NCBI GenBank assembly: GCA_036399695.1 | Contig: DASWMP010000208.1 | Span: 1-40,068 of the forward strand | DNA: 40,068 nt | Direction of reading: 5' to 3' | Source of the DNA: DASVEE01 sp036399695 | GTDB lineage: Bacteria > Acidobacteriota > Thermoanaerobaculia > Gp7-AA8 | In this document: one piece after another, positions 29,257 through 37,160 of the stretch | How the letters are laid out: each line of letters begins with the position of its first letter | How positions within the stretch are numbered: position 1 is the first letter of the stretch | Program-made: the position numbers and the translations under genes | Notes under the pieces: model-generated | Seen by the model: only the letters and a program-made list of their open reading frames with translations | Told to the model about the DNA's origin: nothing | Databases searched by the model: none

Positions 29257-29342
29257 TCTTGTCCGTCACGCGCGAAGGGAGCCACAGGAGAAGCGTGCTC
29301 GCGTCAGGTCTCGCGTGACGGACAGGATTGTCCGTCCTCCAC
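29242..29342. repeat. Inverted pair of GACGGACA palindromes
   Basis: Bases 29242-29272 match the reverse complement of 29312-29342 at 30 of 31 positions; the spacer is 39 bases. Each arm is a hairpin (GACGGACA...TGTCCGTC). The plan equals the GACAGACA pair at 23182-23254, with one base changed in each half-palindrome. Bases 29343-29560 between this element and lanM contain no gene I can support, only a small hairpin (GGAGAAGC...GCTTCTCC near 29521-29540). Confidence 0.85.
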
Positions 29343-29582
29343 TCCTCGGCTCGCGTGCGTGCAGCCGGCCCACGGCCTCGACCATACCCGGCTTCTGATC
29401 ACCGTCATTCGCGGGTTCGTCACTTCGTTCGCGCGGTTCGAACCTTTGGCGTTGCTGGGCGTGCGGGGCACGCCTAAGTTTGGAATGCAGATCGAGAGCT
29501 GACGCACCCGCGCAACGTTCCGGAGAAGCATGGGCTTCTCCCTCCGCCGCAGGTGTGCGCGGCGAACGGAGGAGTCAGTCGC

Positions 29583-32500
29583 ATGCTGGTGAATCAACTG
29601 TTGCCGGGCTGCACTCTGGAAGAGCGGTTGTGGGCCTTGCGCCGCAAGCCGGCGGCGCAGCCGGCGGACACGCAACGCGCGGCATCGCGTCTGGCGCGGT
29701 GGCGTGGTGTGCCGCCGTTCAACGATCCGGAGACGCTGGCCCGCTGTCTCGGCGCGCTGCAACTCGATCTCGACGGCTTGCAATCGCTCATCGCCACGCC
29801 GCCTGACGCCACGCTCGGCGACGAGCCGCCGGACTGGTGCCGCACCGTCGCCGAAGCGTATGCCCGTCACGACGCCACGCCGCTCCCGCTGAGGAGCGGT
29901 TTCCTGCGCGGCCTCTCGCCGCTGCTGGCGCCGCCGCTCGAACGGCTGCGCGCCCGTTTCGGCGAGGCTGCCGACCGCTTTCTGCTGCCGGACGTCGCTG
30001 AGCAGTTGACGTTGCAGGCGTACCGCATGCTCGTCCTGGAGGTCAACGTGGCCCGCCTGCGCGGCGAGCTGCAGGGGGAGACGCCGGCCGAGCGGTTCGC
30101 CTGGTTCGACCGGTCGCTCGAACAGCCGGGCGTGCTGTTGCCGCTGCTCGCGGAGTATCCGGTGCTGACGCGGCAGCTCCTCCGCTCGATCGAGCAGTGG
30201 GAGCGCAATTCGGCCGAGATCCTGGAGCGGCTCGAAAGCGATCGTGCGGACATCGTGGGCCGGCTCTGCGACGGCCGGGATCCGGGCGCGCTCGCCGCGA
30301 TCTCCGCGTCCGCGGGTGACCTGCACGCCGGCGGCCGCTCCGTGCGCGTGCTCACGTTCGAGAACGGGACGCGCGTCGTCTACAAGCCACGTTCGCTGGA
30401 GGTCGACGTCCGTTTCGGCGAGCTCCTCGAGTGGCTGAACGCGCGGGGGGCCGAGCCTGCGTTCGAGGCCGCGCGCGTGCTCGATCGCGCCACTCACGGC
30501 TGGGCCGAGTTCATCGCCCCCGCGCCGTGCGCGGATGACGCGGCGCTGCGCCGCTTCTATCGCCGTCAGGGCGGCCTGCTGGCGATCCTGTACGCGCTCG
30601 ACGCCACGGACATCCATCGCGAAAACCTCATCGCCCGAGGGGAGCACCCCTGCCTCATCGACCTCGAGGCGCTCTTCCATCACCGGCCCGAGATGCCCGA
30701 CGCCGATGTGGGGGCGCTCGCCACGCAGGCGATGGGAGAGTCGGTCATGCGCGTCGGCCTGCTGCCGCGGCGCATCTGGTCGGCCGACGCCGAGGATGAA
30801 GGGCTGGACATGTCCGGGCTCGGCGGCAGCGGCGGGCAGACGACGCCGTTTGAGATTCTCGGCTTCGAGCAGCAGGCGACGGACGAGGTCCGCGCCGTGC
30901 GCAAGCGGCTGACGATCGACGCCAAACAGAACCAGCCGGCGCTCGGCGACGCCGCCGTCGACCTCACGGCGTACATCGGCGAGATCCTCGACGGCTTCGA
31001 CGCCACCTATCGCCTCCTCATGCGCGAGAGCCACGCGCTCCTCGCCGAAGAGGGGCCGGTCGAGCGGCTCGCGCAGGCGCCGGTGCGCGCCATTCTCCGC
31101 TCGACGCAGGTGTACGCCTCGCTGCTGATGGAGAGCTTCCATCCGGACGTGCTGCGCGACGCGCTCGACCGGCGGCATCTCTTCGACCGGCTCTGGATCG
31201 CCACGCGGCACACGCCGGCCATCGCGGCCGCGGTGCCGGCGGAGATCCGCGACCTGGAGCGTGGCGACGTGCCGTTCTTCCGCGCCCGTCCGGCTTCGCG
31301 CGATCTCTGGACCAGCGACGGCGAGCGCATCCCCGACTTCTTCCGCATGCCCAGTCTCGACTTCGTGCGCCAGCGGATCGCCGGTCTCAGCGAGTCCGAT
31401 CTGGCGTGGCAGTCGTGGTTCATCTCCGCCTCCATCGCTTCGCTGTCCAGCCCGCCGGTTGGGCGGTTGGCAGTTGGGCGGTTGGGCGGAGGAGCAGAGG
31501 GACGCGCCGACGGTCACGACGCCGATCCGTCACAACCGCCCAACCGCCCAACCGCCAACCGCCCAACCGGCGGCGAAGCCGCCGCCATCGCCGCACGCCT
31601 GCGCGGGCTGGCCATCCGCGGCGAAGACGACGCCAACTGGATCGGCCTCACGTTCGTCGGCGACCGTCACTGGACGCTGCTGCCGCTCGCGGCCGATCTT
31701 TACAACGGCACGCTCGGCATCGCCCTGTTCCTCGCGTACGCGGGTGATGACGATTCGGCGGCCATCGCGCGGCTCACGCTCGACGCCACGCATCGGCGCG
31801 TGCCGAAGGCCATCGAAGGGGTGCTGAACGGCACGGTGAAGAGCGGTCCGGGCGGCTTCAGCGGCCCCGGCGCGCTGCTCTATACCTTCACGCACGCGGG
31901 CGTGCTGTGGAACGACAGCGCCTACCTCGAGGCCGCGCACCAGCTCGTGCCGGCGGTGGCGAGACTCGTCCAGACGGACGAGACGCTCGACGTCATCGGC
32001 GGCAGCGCGGGCGCGATCCTCAACCTGCTGGCGCTCTGGCGCGCCACCGGGTCGGCGAGCGCACTCGACACGGCACGCGCGGCCGGCGAGCGGCTGCTGG
32101 CGCGCGCCGTGACGATGCCTTACGGGATCGCCTGGCCCACGCCGGTGGCGAAGCACCGGCCGCTGCTCGGCTTCTCGCACGGCGCCGCCGGCATCGCGTA
32201 CGCGCTCCTCGAACTGTCGGCCGCGACGGGCGACGACGTCTATCTGCCGTTCGTCCGCGGCGCCTTCGAATACGAGCGCGGGCTCTTCTCGGCCGAGCGG
32301 GCGAACTGGCCCGACTTCCGTGCGGCCGAGCCGTCGTTCATGGTGGCGTGGTGCCACGGCGCGCCCGGCATCGCCGCTTCGCGGCTGGCCGCGAAAAAGG
32401 CGGGGCTCGACGATCCGCGGCTCGATGAGGAGCTCGACGTCGCCGTCCGCACCACGCTAACCGAGGGGCTGACGATCAGCCATTCGTTGTGCCATGGAGC

Positions 32501-32753
32501 GTTGGGAAACCTGGAGGTCGTGGACGAGATCGCCCGGCATCGCGGCGACGATGAGCTGCGCGGCCAGGTGCGCCGTCTCGTCGACGGCGTGCTCGCGGAA
32601 GCGCGCGAGCGGGGCTGGTCGTGCGGCACGCCGAAAGGCATCGAGACGCCGGGACTGATGGCCGGGCTGGCAGGCATCGGCTACGTCCTGCTCCGGCTCG
32701 CCGATCCGGACCGCGTCCCCGCGCTCTCCCGGCTGGCGGGGGTGACGCGATGA
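29583..32753 (+). CDS. lanM: Class II lanthipeptide synthetase LanM
   Basis: 1056 residues from the ATG at 29583, nine bases after GGAGG. LanM enzymes dehydrate Ser/Thr of a precursor by phosphorylation and elimination, then join them to Cys as (methyl)lanthionine. The N-terminal dehydratase (DUF4135, to about residue 615) shows Lys268 in YKPRSLEV, DIHREN (Asp343, His345, Asn348) and DLEALFHH (Asp360). The LanC-like cyclase (about 665-1056) shows SHGAAGIAYALLEL, WCHGAPG with zinc ligand Cys924, LCHGALGN with ligands Cys970 and His971, and a final GLMAGLAGIGY. All key residues are intact. Residues about 624-664, between the domains, come from an in-frame inverted repeat. The stop overlaps the lanT start by four bases. 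Confidence 0.95.
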   Translation: MLVNQLLPGCTLEERLWALRRKPAAQPADTQRAASRLARWRGVPPFNDPETLARCLGALQLDLDGLQSLIATPPDATLGDEPPDWCRTVAEAYARHDATPLPLRSGFLRGLSPLLAPPLERLRARFGEAADRFLLPDVAEQLTLQAYRMLVLEVNVARLRGELQGETPAERFAWFDRSLEQPGVLLPLLAEYPVLTRQLLRSIEQWERNSAEILERLESDRADIVGRLCDGRDPGALAAISASAGDLHAGGRSVRVLTFENGTRVVYKPRSLEVDVRFGELLEWLNARGAEPAFEAARVLDRATHGWAEFIAPAPCADDAALRRFYRRQGGLLAILYALDATDIHRENLIARGEHPCLIDLEALFHHRPEMPDADVGALATQAMGESVMRVGLLPRRIWSADAEDEGLDMSGLGGSGGQTTPFEILGFEQQATDEVRAVRKRLTIDAKQNQPALGDAAVDLTAYIGEILDGFDATYRLLMRESHALLAEEGPVERLAQAPVRAILRSTQVYASLLMESFHPDVLRDALDRRHLFDRLWIATRHTPAIAAAVPAEIRDLERGDVPFFRARPASRDLWTSDGERIPDFFRMPSLDFVRQRIAGLSESDLAWQSWFISASIASLSSPPVGRLAVGRLGGGAEGRADGHDADPSQPPNRPTANRPTGGEAAAIAARLRGLAIRGEDDANWIGLTFVGDRHWTLLPLAADLYNGTLGIALFLAYAGDDDSAAIARLTLDATHRRVPKAIEGVLNGTVKSGPGGFSGPGALLYTFTHAGVLWNDSAYLEAAHQLVPAVARLVQTDETLDVIGGSAGAILNLLALWRATGSASALDTARAAGERLLARAVTMPYGIAWPTPVAKHRPLLGFSHGAAGIAYALLELSAATGDDVYLPFVRGAFEYERGLFSAERANWPDFRAAEPSFMVAWCHGAPGIAASRLAAKKAGLDDPRLDEELDVAVRTTLTEGLTISHSLCHGALGNLEVVDEIARHRGDDELRGQVRRLVDGVLAEARERGWSCGTPKGIETPGLMAGLAGIGYVLLRLADPDRVPALSRLAGVTR
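31452..31573. repeat. 38-base inverted repeat inserted in frame within lanM
   Basis: Bases 31452-31489 match the reverse complement of 31536-31573 at 37 of 38 positions, with a 46-base loop. Each arm is a tandem of GGTTGGGC-type units. It encodes a Pro/Gly/Arg-rich stretch between the dehydratase and cyclase domains (VGRLAVGRLGGG ... QPPNRPTANRPTGG), where a linker can tolerate it. As RNA it could form a very stable hairpin in the message. Confidence 0.9.
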
Positions 32754-34969
32754 AACGCGTTCCCGTGCGCCGGCAGCTCAGCGGCGTCGAATGCGGCGCC
32801 GCCTGTCTGGCCATGATCCTCAGCCATCACGGGCGCAACACCGAAGTGCAGGAATGCCGCGACGTCTGCCAGCCGGGCCGCGACGGACTCACCGCGCGCA
32901 CCATCGTCGACGCCGCGCGGCGCTTCGGGCTGCGCGCCAGCGCCTATTCACTCGAGCCGCAGGCGCTCGGGCTCCTGCCGCTGCCGGTGATCCTGCACTG
33001 GAACTTCAACCACTTCGTGGTGCTGGAGAGGATTCGCGGCGACCGGGTGGACATCGTCGATCCGGCCGGCGGCCGCCGCACCATCACGAAGAACGACCTC
33101 GATCAGGCCTTCACCGGCGTGGCGCTGACGTTCGAGCCGGGCGTGCATTTCGAGAAGCGGCGCCGCGGCACGCCCCGCTCGAAGCTGTCGTACGCCGCCA
33201 TGATGCTGCGCCTTCCCGGTGTGCGGCGGGCTCTGACGCTCGTCGTCGCCGCGTCGCTCGTGCTGCAGTTGCTCGCCCTCGGGCTGCCGCTGTTCACGAA
33301 GCTCCTCATCGATCACGTCATCCCGCTCCAGCTCCACGAGCTCCTCGGCATCATCGGCGTCGGGTTCGTGCTCGTCGTCGCGGCCCAGGGCGTCGTCGGG
33401 CAGGTGCGCGGCGCGCTGCTGCTCTTCCTGCGGGCGCGCGTCGACTCGAAGCTCGTCGTCGATTTCTTCGAACATCTCCTCTCGTTGCCGTTCTCGTTCT
33501 TCCAGACGCGCAGCAGCGGGGACGTGCTGCTGCGGGTGAGCAGCATCAGCTACATCCGGGAGGTGCTGACGGGGAACACGCTCTCACTCCTCCTCGACGG
33601 CACGTTCGCCATCGGCTACCTGGCGGTGCTGGCGTTCGTCTCGCCGCGCTTCGCGCTCCTCGCGGTCGTGCTGGCGGCGGCGCAATTGCTGGTCGTGGCG
33701 TTGACGCGCGGCCGCGTGAACCGCCTCGTCGAGCGGGAGCTGGCGGCCCGTTCGGCGGAGCAGAGCTACCTCGTCGAAGCCGTCATCGCCATCTCCCTGC
33801 TCAAGGCGTCGGGCACCGAAGACCGGGCCCTCGACCGCTGGTCGAGCCTCTTCCACGAGCAGCTCAACGTGGTGCTCGAGCGCGGCCGGCTCTCGACGAT
33901 GACCGACACCGCCATGACGGTCCTGCGCAGCGGGTCGTCGCTGCTGCTGCTCTGGAGCGGCGCGCAGAGCGTGGTGCAGGGAGACCTGACCCTCGGCGCG
34001 ATGTTCGCGCTGGTGGCGCTGACGAGCTCCTTCCTCACGCCCATTGCCTCGGTCGTTGCGAATGGCCAGCAACTGCTGCTCGTCGGAGCGCACCTCGAGC
34101 GGATTGCCGACGTGCTGGAAGCGGAGCCGGAACCGGTGACGAAGAACGCCGTGCCGGAGCAGAGCGGCTCGGTCGAGGTGCGCGATCTCTCGTTCCGTTA
34201 CGCGGCCGGTTCGCCGCCCGTGCTGAGCAACGTCTCGTTCAACGTCGACCGTGGACGCAAGATCGCGCTGGTCGGCGCCACCGGCTCGGGCAAGAGCACG
34301 CTGGCGATGCTGCTCGTCGGGCTGCATCGCCCCACGTCCGGCGAGATCTTCTTCGACGGCGTGCCGCTGGCCGACATCACCGGTCCGGCCCTGCGCCGGC
34401 AGCTCGGCGTGGTGCTGCAGGAGCCGTTCATCTTCAGCGGCTCGATCGCACAGAACATCCGCCTCGCCAATCCGGACGCGCCGATGACGCGCGTGATGGA
34501 AGTGGCAGCCATCGCCGGCCTGCACGACGAGATCGCCGCCATGCCGATGCAGTACGAGACGATCGTGGCCGAAGGGGGGACGATGCTCTCCGGCGGCCAG
34601 CGGCAGCGGCTCGCGCTGGCCCGGGCGCTGCTCTGCGAGCCGCGCATCCTGCTGCTCGACGAGGCCACGAGCCATCTCGACGCCGTCACCGAAGAGGCGG
34701 TCGACCGCAACCTCTCGCGGTTGCAGTGCACCCGCATCGTCGTGGCGCATCGCCTCAGCACCATCCGCGACGCCGACCAGATTCTCGTCCTCGACCGCGG
34801 CCGCCTCGTGGAGCGCGGCACGCACGACTCGCTGCTCGCACTCGGCGGCACGTACGCCGCCCTGGTGCGGGCGCAGCGCCGCGGTGAGAACACGCCAGCC
34901 GTCACCCGAATCGCGGCCCCGTTTGCGCAAACGGCCGCCGCGAGCGCCGTCATGAAGGAGGTGAGCTGA
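32750..34969 (+). CDS. lanT: Peptidase-containing ABC transporter LanT (C39 family)
   Basis: 739 residues from the ATG at 32750; the longer frame from 32621 lies inside lanM. The C39 peptidase domain (1-145) has the nucleophile Cys15 in LSGVECGAAC, His88 in WNFNHFVVLE and Asp104 in IVDPAGG, so it should cut leaders after Gly-Gly. Six membrane segments lie at about 160-440. The ATPase has Walker A GATGSGKST (509-517), signature LSGGQRQR, Walker B ILLLDEATSHLD and the H-loop VAHRLST. It matures and exports the peptides encoded next. The ATGA overlap with lanM indicates translational coupling. Confidence 0.96.
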   Translation: MKRVPVRRQLSGVECGAACLAMILSHHGRNTEVQECRDVCQPGRDGLTARTIVDAARRFGLRASAYSLEPQALGLLPLPVILHWNFNHFVVLERIRGDRVDIVDPAGGRRTITKNDLDQAFTGVALTFEPGVHFEKRRRGTPRSKLSYAAMMLRLPGVRRALTLVVAASLVLQLLALGLPLFTKLLIDHVIPLQLHELLGIIGVGFVLVVAAQGVVGQVRGALLLFLRARVDSKLVVDFFEHLLSLPFSFFQTRSSGDVLLRVSSISYIREVLTGNTLSLLLDGTFAIGYLAVLAFVSPRFALLAVVLAAAQLLVVALTRGRVNRLVERELAARSAEQSYLVEAVIAISLLKASGTEDRALDRWSSLFHEQLNVVLERGRLSTMTDTAMTVLRSGSSLLLLWSGAQSVVQGDLTLGAMFALVALTSSFLTPIASVVANGQQLLLVGAHLERIADVLEAEPEPVTKNAVPEQSGSVEVRDLSFRYAAGSPPVLSNVSFNVDRGRKIALVGATGSGKSTLAMLLVGLHRPTSGEIFFDGVPLADITGPALRRQLGVVLQEPFIFSGSIAQNIRLANPDAPMTRVMEVAAIAGLHDEIAAMPMQYETIVAEGGTMLSGGQRQRLALARALLCEPRILLLDEATSHLDAVTEEAVDRNLSRLQCTRIVVAHRLSTIRDADQILVLDRGRLVERGTHDSLLALGGTYAALVRAQRRGENTPAVTRIAAPFAQTAAASAVMKEVS

Positions 34970-35055
34970 GCGAGCCGGTGCCTGACCGCCCGGCCTGATC
35001 GCACCCTGCCCATGCCCTCGCCTTCACACACCGGACATCCAAGGAGATTCACGAC

Positions 35056-35325
35056 ATGACTCGAGACCAGATCATTCGCGCGTGGAAAGACGCTGACTAC
35101 CGCGAATCGCTCGGCGAGTCCGAACGCAGCACGCTTCCCGAGCACCCGGCCGGCCTCATTCGTCTCGACGACGAAGAGCTGGAGAGTGCGGCCGGCGGCG
35201 AGACCCTGTTCGGACTCGACTTCTGCGGCTCCATCTTCAACTGTCAAAACACCATGATCCGTGGCACCTGCTACCTCGCCAGCACCTTCGGCTGCTGCCC
35301 GGACAACCTCAAAGCCCTCGTCTGA
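35056..35325 (+). CDS. lanA1: Lanthipeptide precursor 1 (mersacidin-type leader)
   Basis: 89 residues, with AAGGAG ten bases before the ATG. The leader (1-48) is of the mersacidin type: MTRDQIIRAWKDADYR, LPEHPAG, an acidic stretch LDDEELESA, and Gly47-Gly48 as the LanT cleavage site. The 41-residue core has five Cys (57, 63, 72, 80, 81) and six Ser/Thr (50, 59, 66, 71, 76, 77), so up to five rings are possible; an adjacent Cys pair (GCC) is near the end. It is shorter than the usual assignment threshold but shares its leader with the next gene. The mature product is probably an exported antimicrobial or signal; the activity is unknown. Confidence 0.93.
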   Translation: MTRDQIIRAWKDADYRESLGESERSTLPEHPAGLIRLDDEELESAAGGETLFGLDFCGSIFNCQNTMIRGTCYLASTFGCCPDNLKALV

Positions 35326-35346
35326 GGACGATCAGGAGAGACTGCG

Positions 35347-35622
35347 ATGACTCGCGATCAGATCATCCGCGCCTGGAAGAGCGCCGATTACCGTTCCACC
35401 CTCACCCCCGCCGAGCGCGCCGCGCTCCCGGAGAGCCCGGCCGGCACCATCACCCCCATCAGCGACGCCGATCTCGGCGAAGTCGGTGGTGCCCGCACGG
35501 AGTTCATCTACGTGATCTCGTGGGGCTGCTGCGACGGCCTGACGGGCGAAGTCGCCTGCGGGCCGAACATCACGGACTCCCGCACCTGCGGCTACGTCTG
35601 CTCCAAGACAGGATTGATGTAG
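35347..35622 (+). CDS. lanA2: Lanthipeptide precursor 2 (mersacidin-type leader)
   Basis: 91 residues, with AGGAG seven bases before the ATG and 21 bases after the first precursor. The first 16 residues differ from precursor 1 at one position (MTRDQIIRAWKSADYR), and LPESPAG and Gly47-Gly48 are kept. The 43-residue core is different: five Cys (61, 62, 71, 81, 85) and eight Ser/Thr. The Cys pair is near the start here but near the end in precursor 1. A gene duplication followed by core divergence is likely. One LanM must serve both. Whether the two products act together like two-peptide lantibiotics is unknown. Confidence 0.93.
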   Translation: MTRDQIIRAWKSADYRSTLTPAERAALPESPAGTITPISDADLGEVGGARTEFIYVISWGCCDGLTGEVACGPNITDSRTCGYVCSKTGLM

Positions 35623-35631
35623 CGCCATGCC

Positions 35632-35666
35632 GGACGGTGCGGGAGGCCCACTCTCCCGCGCCGTCC
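35632..35666 (+). terminator. Stable hairpin after the precursor genes (attenuator or stabiliser)
   Basis: GGACGGTGCGGGAG (35632-35645) pairs with CTCCCGCGCCGTCC (35653-35666): 14 bp with one G-U pair and a 7-base loop. It begins nine bases after the precursor 2 stop. There is no U-run, so it is probably an RNA stabiliser or partial terminator that keeps precursor mRNA above that of the downstream gene. Confidence 0.5.
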
Positions 35667-35688
35667 ACCTTCAGTCGAGCCCTCAGCC

Positions 35689-36096
35689 ATGGAACCGACC
35701 AGCCGCGCCATCTTCCGCCCCGTGGCCATCCGCCGCTACAACGACCGCAAAGGCCGTTCGACGCTGCCGCTGGTCTTCGCCCCCCGCGTCGCCCCCGCCG
35801 CCGTGCTGCTGGTGCTGCTCTGCTTCGCCGGCGCCTTCCTGACGACGCGCGCGGAGCTGCCCGCCGTCACGGAAGGTGTGGTCGTGCGCGGCGGGACGTC
35901 CGCGGTGGTGCTCGTGCCGCGGGCCAAGGCGGGGCGCCTGCGCCCCGGCCAGCAGGTCTGGCAACGCGATCGCCCCGGAGGGCCGATCGGCACCGTCAAA
36001 GCCATCGAGGAGCGCGGCACCTGGAAGATCGTGCAGGTGACGGGAACCGGCGCCGACGTCGACGCCGTGGTGCTGATCCCGGTCGAGGCGCGCTGA
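35689..36096 (+). CDS. Reduced HlyD-like membrane protein of the lanthipeptide operon
   Basis: 135 residues. A basic N-terminus (IFRPVAIRRYNDRKGR) precedes one membrane segment (about 33-52, VAPAAVLLVLLCFAGAF) and a short periplasmic part of about 80 residues. The layout and the RPVAIRRY...LP start recall membrane-fusion (HlyD) adaptors of peptide exporters. The C-terminal part (LRPGQQVWQRDRPGGPIGTVKAIEERG) looks like a fragment of the lipoyl or beta-barrel domain. The long coiled-coil hairpin that normally reaches an outer-membrane channel is absent. It may be a minimal adaptor for LanT, or an unrelated small membrane protein such as an immunity factor. It shows no frameshift or truncation scar. 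Confidence 0.6.
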   Translation: MEPTSRAIFRPVAIRRYNDRKGRSTLPLVFAPRVAPAAVLLVLLCFAGAFLTTRAELPAVTEGVVVRGGTSAVVLVPRAKAGRLRPGQQVWQRDRPGGPIGTVKAIEERGTWKIVQVTGTGADVDAVVLIPVEAR

Positions 36097-36133
36097 CGCG
36101 GTAAGCTCGCGAGCGTCGCCTATCGACGCGGGC

Positions 36134-36529
36134 TCACTTTGCCTTCCGCACAAACGCCGACCGCGCGGTGCGATTCTTTGGTTTTTCGTGCGGAGGCTGT
36201 TTCGTTGAGGGAAGACCGGATCGAGGCATCGCCGATCGCTCGAGCGCCTGGACCTCCGTTTCGAGTCGCTTACCGAGACGGTCCTTTTGAACTTCGAGAT
36301 CGTACCTTGCCTGAAGGTTCAACCAGAACAGATCGGACGTACCAAAGTATCTTGCGAGCCGAAGGGCCGTATCGGCAGTGATGGCCCGCTCGCCCTTGAC
36401 GATCTCGTTGATTCGCCGAGCCGGAACGCTCGTGTCTTTTGCGAGCCGATATTGCGTTACGCCGAGCGGCCCAAGGAACTCTTCCGCGAGAACTTCACCC
36501 GGATGAACTGGAGCCAGCAGGCGTGTCAT
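36134..36529 (-). CDS. higA: HigA-type antitoxin (XRE family)
   Basis: 131 residues from the ATG at 36529, which has GAGGAAACG directly before it; the frame also allows a start at 36553, overlapping higB. The typical HigA opening MTRLLAPVHPGEVLAEEF and helix-turn-helix (VTQYRLAKDTSVPARRINEIVKG), followed by ALRLARYFGTSDLFWLNLQ, match the family. It binds HigB and represses the operon. A basic, Pro-rich tail of about 30 residues (from SAMPRSG) is longer than in most members. It lies seven bases after higB, toxin first as usual for higBA. Confidence 0.92.
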   Translation of the reverse strand: MTRLLAPVHPGEVLAEEFLGPLGVTQYRLAKDTSVPARRINEIVKGERAITADTALRLARYFGTSDLFWLNLQARYDLEVQKDRLGKRLETEVQALERSAMPRSGLPSTKQPPHEKPKNRTARSAFVRKAK

Positions 36530-36536
36530 CGTTTCC

Positions 36537-36818
36537 TCAGTGGTAGTCGACAATTTCTACGTCATACGCGTTGCTGTCGCGCAATGTGAAACATACCCGC
36601 CACTGGTCGTTGATGCGGATACTCCATTGCCCTTCACGGTCACCCTTCAACTTCTCCAGCCGGTTGGCGGGCGGCACCCGAAGGTCTTCAAGCGTCGTCG
36701 CAGCGTCAAGCATGAGCAACTTCCGGAGCGCTACTCGCTGCAGGTCCGGCGGCAGTTTCCGAGATCGCTGCCGGTTGAACAGCTTCTCGGCCTCATCGTC
36801 GGCCCAACTGCGGATCAC
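36537..36818 (-). CDS. higB: HigB-type toxin (RelE superfamily mRNA interferase)
   Basis: This 93-residue protein starts at GTG. The family pattern is clear: MIRSWADDEAEKLF, LRKLLMLDAATTLEDLRVPP, GDREGQWSIRINDQWRVCF and a C-terminal VEIVDYH. HigB cuts mRNA on the ribosome when free of HigA; the conserved basic and aromatic residues (Arg, Trp, Tyr, His near the end) are present, so it looks active. It is transcribed away from the repeat at 36840-37079, which begins about 20 bases upstream of its start and so may carry its promoter. Confidence 0.92.
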   Translation of the reverse strand: MIRSWADDEAEKLFNRQRSRKLPPDLQRVALRKLLMLDAATTLEDLRVPPANRLEKLKGDREGQWSIRINDQWRVCFTLRDSNAYDVEIVDYH

Positions 36819-36839
36819 ACAGTAGATGGTAACGCCACG

Positions 36840-37079
36840 CGGTAGTAACGTCTACCGTTATGGTGTATTTCGACGGTTTCGGGTGCAACGACGATTCGCA
36901 CCCGGAAGGGGCGCCGTCGTGGTGCCTGCGACGCAACGCGACGCCTGCCGGGGCCGAAACGGAGGGCCGACGTGATCCGGTGGCTCGTGCCTTCGGCACT
37001 TGCCACCGGCTACCTTACGACACGCCTCCGGCGTGTAACCCCGAAGCGCCTTTCGATTACGTCCTTTCGCGCGGAGCGT
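36840..37079. repeat. MITE-like element, family 1, copy 1 (left end degenerate)
   Basis: The right part from about 36938 (GCCTGCCGGGGCCGAAACGG) through CTTGCCACCGGCTACC and TTACGACACGCCTCCGG (to about 37036), and on to CGATTACGTCCTTTCGCGCG (to 37079), matches copy 2 at 38814-39058 and, as far as 40068, copy 3. The left inverted end is not recognisable here. Bases 37080-37160 hold only the ribosome-binding site of the next gene. Confidence 0.7.
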
Positions 37080-37160
37080 AAAAGTTCCCATCAATGGATT
37101 TCTTGACACACGTCCTCCTTCCTGCTCCCCTCGTCTCGCGGTAACCGGCGGAGGAGTTGA

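Noticed and set aside
29304..31517. Minus-strand frame of 737 residues opposite lanM
   Set aside because: A shadow of the lanM gene on the opposite strand, with no motifs.
35056..35622. Firm call of a two-peptide lantibiotic (alpha and beta)
   Set aside because: Only one LanM is present and neither core shows the conserved alpha-peptide lipid II motif that I would recognise; two independent products are equally likely.
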